From assembly GCA_964019425.1 (NCBI GenBank), contig OZ025860.1:186001-250000 (forward strand): a stretch of 64,000 nucleotides of DNA. Reading direction: 5' to 3'. The position numbers were made by a program, and so were the translations under genes. Shown piece by piece: positions 1 through 10,650 of the stretch. The notes beneath the pieces were generated by a model. That model was not told where the DNA came from. It did not search any database and worked only from the letters and a program-made list of their open reading frames with translations. Origin of the DNA: Flectonema sp. DT1601. Lineage: Eukaryota > Euglenozoa > Diplonemea > Diplonemida > Diplonemidae. How positions within the stretch are numbered: position 1 is the stretch's first letter; every line of letters starts with the position of its first letter.

Positions 1-1512
1 AGGAGTACCAGCTCCACCAGGTTGTCCATACTCCTTGAAAGTCAAATGATCTGACGTCAGTCCTCGATAACGAACAACTCCATCATTTTTAACTGAAGCA
101 TCAACTCCACTTCTAATAGTTATGACACCTCCGTAATTAATTGGTGTAAACGTGAACTGAATTGCTGCTAAATGAAGAGTTTCCATACTCACGATACGAG
201 AGCTTTCAATTCTACTTATTCTACCCTTTTCATCTCTTATTGTTAATGACCTTTCCATTACCGCGTCGTGAAGATTTAGTTGATGAGTATAACCTAGTAT
301 TTCACAATCAACTGGACTAATAAATTCATCACTTGAGATAGACACTCTAATGTATGACCAGTCAGGGCAGTTGACGAGGTCAGTGTTGCATATTTCTTCA
401 GTCTTTCCGTCGTGGGATATTACCGAAAGAGCCTTTGAGTAACAACCATTGATGTAGTGTCCGGGATAGTGAAGTAGATTTCCGTCAGAGTCAGAGGTTG
501 CAGAGTAACATTCAAAACAACCTCTGCTAGAGATGTATCCATTACCAACAGTTGAGAGAGTTTCTCGTTGTGATTCAAGTAGGGGGTTGTATGCGTTGAA
601 GGCAATTTTCCAACTGTCTTTTTGAACACCTTTAACAAACCATCCTAATAATGTTAGTAGTTTAACGGTACTGATGTCAGACGTAACAAAATCAGCTGAA
701 GCAACATCTTGAATCGATGCATCTTTATCAGTTATTGCAATCACAAGACCAAAATTACCTTCTCTTGCTGCTTGTACTCCTGCTGTTGTTGTCTCCACAG
801 CTATCGTTTCAGCCGTACCAACTCCCAGATCACTACATGCTCGTAGAAGGGAATCCGGACTTGGTTTTGCTCTGTGTCTGTATTGCCACATTACAGACAT
901 GTCAACTACTGATTGAAACAAATATCCCAACTTCGCCTTCTCCAATAGTAATGACACATGCTCTGAACGAGAAACAATACCCAGAGTAACTCCATTAGAT
1001 TGTAATCCTTTAAGAAATGTTTTCGTAGATTCAAAAACAGTAAAGTCTCTGTCGATAATATGAAGCAATTTAGCTTCTCGCAACTTATCAAATGCGAATA
1101 TTGTATTTGTAGCTGGTGGATCGTCTGCAGTACCCCAAGGGAGGTTGATATTTCTAGATTTTAGTATAGTTTCGATACCCTGTTCGCGAGATGCTGCATT
1201 GCTCATTGTAATGTGATCATCGATTGATAGCAGAGGTGCATTTTGTTCTTTGAGCCAATCATTAAAAACTGCTTCCGAAGCGGATGCTACAAATGCCGAA
1301 TAAGGAATCAGGCAATCTATGTCAATTACGGCTGCTTTGACATGAAGTTGTAGATCTCTGATGTCGGGGTCAATTTGAAGAAGCTCAAACCCCATCACCG
1401 ATCCAGGAGTCATTGGAGTCTCTGGACGTGCTACCACCAACCCTTCTCCATTTTCTGTGCTCTCCGTGCTTGCCACGGATGATATCTCCACGTTCAACTC
1501 GTTCATTGACAT
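1..1512 (-). CDS. HAD-like domain fused to glycoside hydrolase family 65 (trehalose/kojibiose phosphorylase-like), 3' part outside window
   Basis: One open frame runs from the ATG at 1512 to the left edge without a stop (about 504 codons seen). Residues about 58-290 resemble a haloacid-dehalogenase/beta-phosphoglucomutase domain: the DxD nucleophile motif (D64, D66), a hydrophobic strand ending in Ser (GIVSRS, near 181), the motif-III Lys (AKPSP, K216) and a motif-IV region VETTTAG at 239-245. From about 300 the frame matches the N-terminal part of GH65 phosphorylases (WKIAFNAYNP, then VGNGY, SRGCFE and YPGHYINGCY). GH65 enzymes cleave alpha-linked disaccharides such as trehalose with phosphate to give beta-glucose 1-phosphate. 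A fused beta-phosphoglucomutase-like domain would convert that to glucose 6-phosphate. In motif IV the usual Glu-Asp pair reads Glu-Thr, so activity of the HAD half is uncertain. The GH65 catalytic part lies beyond the window. A pyrimidine tract ending in CAG lies 57 nt upstream. Confidence 0.85.
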   Translation of the reverse strand, partial: MSMNELNVEISSVASTESTENGEGLVVARPETPMTPGSVMGFELLQIDPDIRDLQLHVKAAVIDIDCLIPYSAFVASASEAVFNDWLKEQNAPLLSIDDHITMSNAASREQGIETILKSRNINLPWGTADDPPATNTIFAFDKLREAKLLHIIDRDFTVFESTKTFLKGLQSNGVTLGIVSRSEHVSLLLEKAKLGYLFQSVVDMSVMWQYRHRAKPSPDSLLRACSDLGVGTAETIAVETTTAGVQAAREGNFGLVIAITDKDASIQDVASADFVTSDISTVKLLTLLGWFVKGVQKDSWKIAFNAYNPLLESQRETLSTVGNGYISSRGCFECYSATSDSDGNLLHYPGHYINGCYSKALSVISHDGKTEEICNTDLVNCPDWSYIRVSISSDEFISPVDCEILGYTHQLNLHDAVMERSLTIRDEKGRISRIESSRIVSMETLHLAAIQFTFTPINYGGVITIRSGVDASVKNDGVVRYRGLTSDHLTFKEYGQPGGAGTP

Positions 1513-2903
1513 CTTTTTTCAACCACTATTGTTGTTGTATTAGTGCATTGGAGAAAGATACTAAAGACCTGTTTTTTATATTTTTGAAAAAAGGGTGACA
1601 TTGCAACAATAACAACAACAACAACAAAAAAAAACTTTTCTGATTGTTCAACACGACGACGGTACAATTGGAAACCCTCTCTGAGGAGGTATAAAATTCC
1701 TTATATTTAACAGGTTTTTAGATTTTTTTTTTTTTTTTTTTTTTTTGGAAAAATCTTGGTTTTTTTTTTTGAACTAATACTACACCCACCATGCAAATAA
1801 CAGCACATTCATCAGGTCAAAAATTGACTTTTTCATGTAAAAACAATTATAGGCATGGGGAAAAGAGACGGAGGCTTAGTGCAATTAGAGCACTGAAAAA
1901 AGCCGTATTATCTTCCTCTTTTTTTCTTTTTTTATTATTATTTTTTTTTTACATTTGTTAAAAGTTTTTTTTTTTTTTTTTTTGATAGTACTGATTTTGC
2001 TCACCAAAAAAAAAAAAAAAAACAAAAAAAAAAAAAAAAAAAGAAAAATTAAATAAATAAATAAAATTGCATTTAAATTGCATTTAGTATCTCTGACAGG
2101 GATTATATTTATCACAAAAAAAAAAAAAAAAAAAAACTGAACAGACGGGTTTGGGAAATACAACGGGAAGGAGGAGGAGGAGAAGAAATTATTTTGATTG
2201 AGACCAACTCATTCACACTCTTAGTAATCATCAAAGCAATTACAGAATGGGAAAAGTAAAGTCAGAGAAATAAAACATCATTACACATATCACCCAAAAT
2301 GGCTACCTCGATATATATTAAAAAAAGAGACACAAGATAACCTCTCACTACAACTTTTGTAGAGAGAGCCTCTCAGCAGAAATTCAAAAATAACTAAATT
2401 AAGAAACAAATAAGAAAAATTAAATGTATGGCGTGGGGGGGTCGAGATGGGATAAAATTGTTTGAAATTCCAACCGCATTTTATTGAGCAGCAGAGTTTT
2501 CCCTCGGCTTCGTCCTATCCAGGCATAGTTCACTATCTTTTGGATCCCAACAACTAAATCCGTTTCCAATAAATCGGGATCGGGCTGTGCTGCATCAGGG
2601 GTTGGTACAGTGAACTACGGTAATACTTAACCCAGCCTTTTTAGTTAGTTAGCAAAGTTAACTTTTAAATTAACTATTTGGGTTTGGAGAGGATAAGTTT
2701 AATGCAATTTGTTGGGGGAAAAAAAAAAAATTAGAAAATCAGCTTCAGAATTTAAAAAACTCAAATGGTAGACAAGAATGATGAGTAATCTATGTAAACT
2801 GGAAGAAAAAAAAATTCTGTCGCAAAGTTTTTTCAAACCGATGTATTTTTTGTTTGCTTTTTTTTTTTTTTTTTTTTTTTATTTACTATACGCGAATGTA
2901 AAA

Positions 2904-2934
<31 letters not shown>

Positions 2935-4377
2935 GGGAATAAATGAGAGACAATAATACTACGAGAGCACTTAAGTGAGATAAAGATGTTCAATACAACT
3001 CCGTCGCCAGACGCAGTTTTTTGCCTTCAGTGAAGAAGCAGTTACAGAAAGATGTGCAGTGATTCATGCACAATCTGTGTACAACGTACTCGGATAATTT
3101 AATTATCTAAGATGGTAAGGAAAAAAAAAAAACAGAAAAAACACACAACAAAAAAAAATAAAAAAATAAGTACTATGTGGTAGCCACAAAAAAATATTTT
3201 TTTTTATCTTTTCCTCGGTAATTAACACGGAGGTATTTCGATACTGCAAAAGAGCAGTGTAGCACATATCCTGCACTTTTGTCGCAGCTAAAAAAGAGAC
3301 CAGGCAGGAAAAGCTGCGCAATAAAACGCAGGAAAAAAACAACACAACAAGTGTTTATCGGGGAGCTGAATGTAAATAAATAACTAGTCAGCTACTCTCC
3401 GTAGTTCGAAAACTGAAAGTGGAAAAAAAAAAAAAAAAAAATAGGCTCGCAGATAAGAACTAATCAAAATCTTAAAATTGTTCATAAATCTGGACGAAAT
3501 TGCCAACCACAAGGATTTTTTTTTTTTTTTTTTAAAATTTTCTCCACAAGAAAAAGAAAACAGATACTACACGGAGCTGACAGCAACAAAGTTATCAGCT
3601 GCACATCTGCGTACCCACAAGACAACAAGAAGTATTCCCTTTCTCGAGTTTAAGAAATAAAATTGTAAATAAAAAAAAACTAAATTTTTTTTTTTCCGTT
3701 GAAAAACAGTGGGAGCTGAAAGAATCATAACAACAGCTACGCTCCACCAACCTCAAAAATAAATTTGTTAATACCACAATCAAATACTAACAATCCTCAA
3801 TGTCAGATCACTAAGTAGATTCTTGTTGCTTTGTTATGCGAACAAGAGAAATAGCGATTATGTGCCAGCATTGAATCACAGTAAATAGAAGAGGGGTATA
3901 AAATATAAAAAAACTATAACAGATTGAAGGTTTGTGATACTGATATCACTACTAACCGTATGCCGCTGATTATGAAAAAAAAAAAAAAAAAAAAAGGGGG
4001 GAACAAATAGTTTTACCCAATTAACAGTATCCACAATAAGGCATCATTTTGAGAATTCCCTTTGCTAGAAAAGGAATTAAAAGAGAGTTTAAAAAATCTT
4101 CTTTTAAAAAAAAAAAAAAAAACCAGGGGAATTAATAGTTTTTGACAATGTAGAAAAACAGTAATAAACTGGAAAACTAGGAGAGTTGGTCAAGAGATAC
4201 GAAGTGCATTAATATTGATTGGTAGTGGGGAAAAAGTTATTGAAACAAACGGAAAGTAAAATAAATAGAAGAAACTCAACAGAGAAAAAAGCTTAATATT
4301 ACGATATCCAAAAAGAAATATACAAAAGATAACATCATTCAGGAGATTATGTTTCTCCTTGTGTTGGTATACACAAT
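1513..4377. other. AT-rich spacer without a supported gene
   Basis: About 2.9 kb between the HAD-GH65 gene and the PH-like gene. It is dominated by A and T runs (for example around 1728-1746, 2010-2042, 2862-2881 and 2909-2934). Open frames here are low-complexity Phe/Lys strings produced by these runs. Features inside it are a likely 3' splice acceptor (CAG at 1569-1571 on the minus strand), a 13-nt match to the dinoflagellate spliced leader (2294-2306), a short perfect hairpin (3053-3072, 6-bp stem) and one copy of a 24-nt dispersed motif (4141-4164). Confidence 0.6.
4141..4164. repeat. 24-nt dispersed motif, copy 1
   Basis: The 24 bases beginning tttgacaatgta recur at 56792-56815 with a single mismatch. 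In both places the motif follows an A-run and a G-rich patch, and lies 140-240 nt past the stop codon of a minus-strand gene. It may be part of a shared 3'UTR or intergenic element. Confidence 0.5.
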
Positions 4378-5529
4378 CTAGAAATCGATTCTCCCTTGTT
4401 GAGGAGAGTGCTGACCAGGTCCGGGACTACTAAATTGACGTCGATGTCCACCAGGACCCATTCCTCCCGAAACTGAAGGACGAAAGTTTCGACGAGCCTC
4501 TGCAGCTGGAACCCGCTGTCTGCTTGCAGACACAGAAGTCGGGCTCCAAGCTGTAGATGGTGGAGAGAGAGTTGGAGCATTTTTCTGTTGCATGAGATCA
4601 GCTATTTTTTCACGAAGCTTTGCATTTTCTTCCGATAATTTCTGGATTGCAGTACCCGACTCGTATTCCCTCGTTGGCTGCGACGCTGTTGGAGGTACAG
4701 TCACCCCACTGAGACCTCCAAAGTTAGGTGGAGTCCCAAGAGCTAATCGTACTTTAGGAAAAGCAGAATAAACATTATTTAAGTACTCAACCACACCGCG
4801 GTCATACTCAAGAAACTTCTCTTGAGTGTTTCTATCGTATTCAATAAACTTCTCTTGAATGCTGTCAAGTTCCGAGTTTTGTTCAGCTATTAAAGATCTG
4901 ACTTGTTCTCTGTACTTGTCAAGTTGGCGATTCTTCTTCTCAAGTTCCGCTTGATTATCGCCGTTTGCTATTCTTGTTGAGCTAGTTGTATGTTTTGGTT
5001 GAGATCTACCAGTGGCTTCGTTGTTGATCTTTTTTAATTTCCTTTTAGATATTAAGTATGCAGCCTTCATCTCCCAACCCGCAGGCTCTGTTATTCTGTA
5101 TGGAATAGCATCACCTCTACTTAAGCTGTGATCTTCTTTAATCGGTAGCTCACTTCCTATTAATTTTTCTTTCATTGTTCTAATAATTCGCAATGCTTGA
5201 GATCGCTCTTTCTCAGACGCAAATGAAAAAAAACAATCAAATTCCTCAGGTACCACTAAGGCACAGTCTGATTTACCTGAGCAGATTATTTCTTGTAGTG
5301 ATCCGAACCATATTGCTCTTTTAACTTTAGTGTTTTGATCACAGAGATAAAACGCTTCCGTTGCTATAGTACCCATTAACCTCTCTTGTGTCCAATTCTC
5401 ATCGTATAAATCAACGTATCCGATCCAAAATAAAGCCGCATCTTTTAACTCTGCGAAATTTCTAAACTCCGGAGGGATGTCTCTGAGAACCGCAAGTCCC
5501 GTGCGATGGTCCTTCAAGCTGGTTTTCAT
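4378..5529 (-). CDS. PH-like domain plus coiled-coil protein, 383 aa
   Basis: Clean ATG-to-TAG frame. Residues about 33-127 have the pattern of a PH-like fold: alternating strands (FWIGYVDLYD, MGTIATEAFYLCD, KRAIWFGSLQEII, CALVVPEEFDCFFSF) followed by a C-terminal helix (RSQALRIIRTMKEK). Similar stand-alone PH-like modules are common in kinetoplastid and other protist cytoskeletal proteins; they often mediate protein rather than lipid contacts. Residues about 190-270 and 300-330 are charged heptad-like helices (coiled coil), with a repeated EKFIEYDRNTQEKFLEYDR segment. The last 60 residues are a basic, Ser/Pro/Gly/Gln-rich disordered tail. I do not recognise an orthologue; a scaffold or cytoskeleton-associated role is inference. 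A possible acceptor AG lies about 20 nt upstream of the ATG. Confidence 0.8.
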   Translation of the reverse strand: MKTSLKDHRTGLAVLRDIPPEFRNFAELKDAALFWIGYVDLYDENWTQERLMGTIATEAFYLCDQNTKVKRAIWFGSLQEIICSGKSDCALVVPEEFDCFFSFASEKERSQALRIIRTMKEKLIGSELPIKEDHSLSRGDAIPYRITEPAGWEMKAAYLISKRKLKKINNEATGRSQPKHTTSSTRIANGDNQAELEKKNRQLDKYREQVRSLIAEQNSELDSIQEKFIEYDRNTQEKFLEYDRGVVEYLNNVYSAFPKVRLALGTPPNFGGLSGVTVPPTASQPTREYESGTAIQKLSEENAKLREKIADLMQQKNAPTLSPPSTAWSPTSVSASRQRVPAAEARRNFRPSVSGGMGPGGHRRQFSSPGPGQHSPQQGRIDF

Positions 5530-5915
5530 AACTTTTTATCCCAATGATCTTTTTAAAAAAAAAAAAAGTTTTTTTTTAAATAAAAACAACGAAGTAATTA
5601 AGTAATACTTTTCATTTCAATAAATGAATACGTCCTGACCCAACTCAATCCTCCATTTGTATGATTGGTTGTAAAAAAAAAAAAAAAAAATTAAGAAAAA
5701 ACTGAGCTAAATATTGCTTCAAGAAGTAAAGCTAACATGTACAAAAAAAAAAAACAAGGAACTTCTAAAATAAAAATTTCCTTTACAATAAATAAATAAA
5801 AAGATAACAATACAATAAATCTAATCATAATCAAGCATGGTGAAAGGTTTGGAGGGGCTGAAACAGAATATCAACAGACATATGACAGATTAAGATAAAC
5901 ATATCGTTGTACGCC

Positions 5916-6269
5916 TCACAGCGATACTATTGTTGGTGGTTCAGGCATAGTGTAGCTTTCCATTGTCTTCCGTCTTCGAATTGTTTTCTTTTTCTTTTTT
6001 ATAATTATTTCAGCCTTTGTTATTTCAGATTCCGGCATATAAGCAACCTTTTGTGGAAACATACTAACTGGTCCGCTTCCTTTCCACGATGCGGTGTGAG
6101 CAACTTTCTTTTTCTGTTTTGGTTTTGCTTCTTGTGGAACAGTTTCCCATGTGAGGTTATCACGTTGACGAATCGACGTCATTTGATTTTCCGATTCAAG
6201 ACCCCAACTCACAACTTCAGCGATAAGTTTTTGATACTTTTCATCGACAATATACCCACAGCCTTCCAT
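5916..6269 (-). CDS. Small basic protein, 117 aa, function unknown
   Basis: ATG-to-stop frame with balanced amino-acid use, unlike the low-complexity frames around it. It starts MEGCGYIVDEKYQKLI and ends in a strongly basic stretch (IIIKKKKKTIRRRK) followed by a short polar tail. No signal peptide, membrane segment or known domain is visible. The minus strand has a CAG acceptor only 8 nt before the ATG, preceded by a branch-site-like gactaattaac. That supports this start and argues that the frame is a real gene. The nuclear-localisation-like basic cluster is only suggestive. Confidence 0.65.
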   Translation of the reverse strand: MEGCGYIVDEKYQKLIAEVVSWGLESENQMTSIRQRDNLTWETVPQEAKPKQKKKVAHTASWKGSGPVSMFPQKVAYMPESEITKAEIIIKKKKKTIRRRKTMESYTMPEPPTIVSL

Positions 6270-6277
6270 ATTGTGTG

Positions 6278-6302
6278 CTGTTTTGAAACATGTTAATTAG
6301 TC
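6278..6302 (-). other. Candidate 3' splice acceptor before the 117-aa gene
   Basis: On the minus strand a branch-site-like actaattaac is followed about 15 nt later by CAG. The ATG at 6269 is 8 nt further on. Confidence 0.5.
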
Positions 6303-7600
6303 ACTTTTCCTCAAAGCAATTACCATGTTAAACTTAGCTGTTTATAGAATAAACTGATACTACTACAGCAAGTAAGAAGCAAAAAAAACATTCGCCGTAC
6401 ACAAGACAAACAAAAACGTTATACAAACACAGTCAAACCGAACTAATCAAGAAAAACACAAAGAATGAAGGGACTTTGGGAAGAAAAAAAAACCAAAAAA
6501 TAACAGGAGGAAAAAAAAAATAATTAGAAAAAGATAGAAAAAATTGCAGTATTCTTTCTCAGAGATTTTTTTTGCTTTTTTTTTTGTACTGAGAAACCTG
6601 CCTGCCTCCGTTAGATCATATATCAGTCAAAATTATTTTTTGCGACCAAAAAAACAGCACTTTCTCGCTTGAAGCTAAGATAGCTATGGCGCTATTGCTG
6701 ATCACTCCAAACCTATCTCAATGCGAGTACCACGATATTTGAGCAAATACACTACAAAATCTCTTTCTTCAATTCAGGTGACCGGCATGTGATGCCAGCT
6801 TCCCGATTTCGGACGGAAATGGACCAAACGATGAGGCAAACTAAAATGCCGCTTCGATCGAAATTTTTAACTCATTTTTTGAAAATCATTTTCATAGTCT
6901 AGAATTTAGTCGCAAAAAAAATAATTTTGACTGAGAACAAAGAATCAAAAAGAAAAAAAAAAAAAAAAAAAAAAAGAAAACAACAACAGCAACATGACAG
7001 AGTTAGGAAAGCGACTACCATTTGCTATGCTTCATCATTGGTTACTAATGATAATAATACCGCTCGTCTTTCTTCTTCTACAAGAAGAAGAGTTCTATGT
7101 AACATTACGTGTCACGTTGTCTGCTGTGCAGATCAGAACGCAAAAACAACCCACGCTAGGAACGGGGATAAGCTCGGAAAAAGAAATAACACACACACAT
7201 CACTACAGAAAAATAAAATCAACAAACAAACTTGTTGTGTTACAGCAGTTAAATATTATATTTCTTTTAGAAAAACGACGTGCATGAATAAAAAAATTAA
7301 ACATAATTTTTTTTTTTTTTTTTTTCACCGCAAGTCATCATAAAAGAACGAAATATTTTCACCTACTGAACAACAAAAACTCGTTAATTTTTTATTTTTC
7401 CACATCTTTTGAATATAATTATAGTTTTGAAGAAAAGAAAAAAGTGCTAGACTGCGACCTACTATATTGCTTTGGTAACTTACTTAGGCATGGGACACAG
7501 TTAGCACAAGTTTATAGTTAACAGTTTTCCAAAAATTCCAACAAAAAAAGAGAGAAAGCAACCTTAAATATCAAAAACTTTTTTATTATTATTTACTACC

Positions 7601-7757
7601 CTAGGAAGCCAAAAATTCAGGGAAAAAAGCTAACAGGGTAACAGTTAAATCGCTACCAGCCAACCGTGTGAAACTCTCACCGACGATAAGAGAAACGTAG
7701 AAGAACCTGAAACAAATAACTACTTAGACCCACCACCCGCGCAAGCAGGCAGCGTTA
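7601..7757. repeat. 155-bp dispersed repeat, copy 1
   Basis: Starts ctaggaagccaaaaattcag. It shares in order the blocks taacaggg, acagtta, atcgctacca, caaccgtg, actctcac, gataagag, acgtaga, aacctg, ccac and agcaggcagc with the copies at 8250-8402 and 10489-10650. Rough identity by eye is 80-85%. No open frame spans the copies. The copies share a GTG...CAC inverted element, but no convincing Pol III A and B boxes. Confidence 0.85.
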
Positions 7758-8249
7758 GAGACGGTTATAAACAGAAAAGGGAAGATATATTCGCAGTTAT
7801 TAATTTACTTTATTTTATTTTTTTTATTGATGTTAAAAGGAAGTCAAGCTCTGCCCATACTCAAATGTGAGTATTAACTATCCTAGACGACCTTTACGGA
7901 AGAGGTGATACTACTGTAAAAAAAAACGTTAAAAAATAAGTTACCCAAAAGCCTAAATAAAAATGACTGTATTAGTGCTGTTGCTCTAGCATTACGCATG
8001 CATCTTAGTTTTCTTTTTGTTTAAAATTAGTTAACAGTTTTAATAAATAAATTAAAACGTCACAAACAAAAAAAAACAGTGACCACATAATTGTCAATAG
8101 CAAAAAAATAATAATAATAATAATAAATAAATAAAAAACACATCAGGACAACGACTCCCAATAACAATAACTTGGCTGTTCGCTATAATTAACAGAGAGG
8201 TCTGGATTATTTCCGTTAAAACTTCGATAATGATTTATTTATTTATTTA

Positions 8250-8402
8250 CGAAGCCTAAGGAGCCAAAAGACAGGAAAAGCTTAACAGGGAAACAGTTAT
8301 ATCGCTACCAGCAACCGTGAGACTCTCACAGACGATAAGAGACGTAGAATAACCTGGAACAAATGACTACCCAAACCCACCGCCCACGCGAGCAGACAGC
8401 GT
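8250..8402. repeat. 155-bp dispersed repeat, copy 2
   Basis: Starts at cgaagcctaaggagcc and ends in gagcagacagcgt. Same orientation and same block order as copy 1. It is preceded by a run of attt units; the other two copies also follow an AT-rich stretch ending in ac or ta, which could be an insertion preference. Confidence 0.85.
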
Positions 8403-9320
8403 GGATACAACACCTAACTTCTCTTACAAAAAAATGGGTTTTTCTTTTTTTTTTTTCTTTTTGAAAAAAAACTTTCGTTGCCCTTGAGATTGAACAAAGG
8501 CGCTGGGACGCACCATGTACAACAAAAACAGTATCGAAAACAATTGATTTTGATTCTTCTTTCAACCTGTGTAGTGACAAGAGAATTTTGTTGAAAGAGA
8601 AAATAAAATAATAATAAAAAAAGCTCATTAAAAAACTACAACGAGAGCACCAACTAGTTTAGGGAAATGTATGTTCAGGAAAGGAGAATTTCACAAAATT
8701 TCAGTTTTTTTTTTTTTTTTTTTTTAAATTATTTTTTTTTAAAAAAAAAAAGAATATTAAGACCCGTGATACTACCGCGGCAATCTTTACTCGCGGGGAA
8801 GACAGAAGAAAAAATGAGAGATTGCAGACGAGCGCTAACTAAGAGAAACAATTCTAGTAATATTATTAAAAAGCACCCCACAAGATCTAACTTATTAGAA
8901 AAGGAAAGAAATGATTTGAGAAGAGAGAAAAAAAAAAAATCCGCAAGGCTAACTCACTGTATTTCACAAAAATGTATGTTCTCGCGGTATTCGTGTTGTC
9001 AGAAAACACCCGCAGACAGGAAAGACAGTTCGGAGGGGAAATAGAAGTATAACGAAACTGCATACGCGAATCATAGCCGATGCTTATGTTGCTTACTAAA
9101 ATAAAAAAGCCAACCCGCGGTAATGGCAATTTAAAATAAACAACGAATCTACAGACAGCAATTGAGATTACTTTCTTCAACATATGAGAAGAAGAAAAAA
9201 GAAATCAATCACGGTTTTATCTAAGCTTAAGTCAAGATGATACGGCGTACCAAGCTCTTTTTATTTAGATGAGAAGAGTTGCCACAAAATTTGCTTAACC
9301 AATCTTTTAAAAGCAATGTG

Positions 9321-9360
9321 TGAGAACAGCTTGCTACGGGGACAAACTGTTGGCTCGCAC
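9321..9360. repeat. 40-bp local direct repeat, unit 1
   Basis: tgagaacagcttgct, then a cggggacaa block and ctgttggctc. It recurs at 9451-9490 with about five mismatches, 130 bp apart and in the same orientation. Confidence 0.75.
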
Positions 9361-9450
9361 TACACTCTCTGTCGCTGAGTACCAAGTAGAGTGAGTTTGT
9401 TGATCGTTCCTGCTGCTTTTAAATTAAATAAGACACGGTAAGAAAATATT

Positions 9451-9490
9451 ATGAGAACTGCTTGCTGCGGGGACAAGCTGTTGGCTCACA
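9451..9490. repeat. 40-bp local direct repeat, unit 2
   Basis: Second unit of the pair described at 9321-9360: gagaactgcttgctgcgggg, then acaagctgttggctcaca. It is more GC-rich than its surroundings. Confidence 0.75.
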
Positions 9491-10488
9491 AACGTGGCCT
9501 TTTCCTGAAAGCTACCAAAATACAAGTGGGAACCAAGAGAAAAGAAACATAGAGAGAAATTGATTACTAACACTGCATGCCACACAAGAATAATAGTACC
9601 ATGCAGGGGGGAAAGATCCGGCAGAGAAATATAACGTAACAACAAAATTATTCTTTCCTTTTTTTTTTTTTCAATTTATAAAACGTGAGAACTCGCATTG
9701 TTCAACAAATGATAGACCTTAACCTGGAAAAACATACACATCTTAGCTAGGTTGTTGTTGTTGTTTTTTTTTTTTTTGCAAGAAACATAGTAATGAACAT
9801 AAAAAAAAACCTCCCTCAGAAATACTTCGGAGGTTTCGGCGAAACCAAGCCTCAGATAAGCGGCCTTCATAATAGAAAAAGAAAATAAAAAACTGTGCAA
9901 AAGATTTCCAACAGCATGGAGCACAATTAAACTCAAAATAGAAAACACACTCGAGAGACATAAATAACCACCGCTGAGGAACACAATAGCACACTGGGAA
10001 GGGAATTAGTAAACAGCTTTCACAGATACATCAGATCAAGGCATCTATGTAGGCCAAGGTCAAAACTAGTCCCTGTGATTCACCACAGATATATCTATTA
10101 ATCAATGAAGGTATTGTTATTATTTGAATTTTGAAGGGAAAAAGAAAAACCCCCCGTTGAACTAAACTAAGCTGAATTGGTGCTGACCTTATTGTAGGAT
10201 ATTCTACTCAAAGACTCTCATCCAACGGTTGAGCATCCAGGAATATTTTCTACTACTGTGGAATATCAATGCTTGCCGTAGAGTCGTCACTTTTAAAAAA
10301 AAAAAAAAAAAAAGTTAAAATATTCGATCGAACCTATAATATGTATAGTTAGTTTTTATCAAAAGAACCTTCAGAACTATATCACATCTACTATGAATCT
10401 AATCTGTAGTATGGAGTCAGTCAGCTGAAGGGATAAAATTAATAAAGAAATCAGCGATGCGAACAGCAGCTCGTGTTTAACTTATTCA

Positions 10489-10650
10489 CGAAGCCTAAGG
10501 AAACCAAAAAGATTCAGGAAAAAAGCTTAACAGGGTAGCAGTTAGATCGCTACCAGTCAACCGTGTGAAACTCTCACATGATAAGAGAGACGTAGAAGAA
10601 CCTGAAATGAATGACTACCTTAGACTCACCGTCCTCGCAAGCAGGCAGTT
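10489..10650. repeat. 155-bp dispersed repeat, copy 3
   Basis: Starts cgaagcctaaggaaacc and ends gcaagcaggcagttt. Same orientation and block order as the copies at 7601 and 8250. It lies about 2.1 kb from copy 2, so the family is dispersed rather than tandem. Confidence 0.85.

Noticed and set aside
6927-7343. Long plus-strand frames over A/T runs (also 8667-9044, 11051-11266, 36685-36990 and 42094-42561).
   Set aside because: Their proteins are Lys/Phe/Asn strings produced by homopolymers, without domain-like segments.
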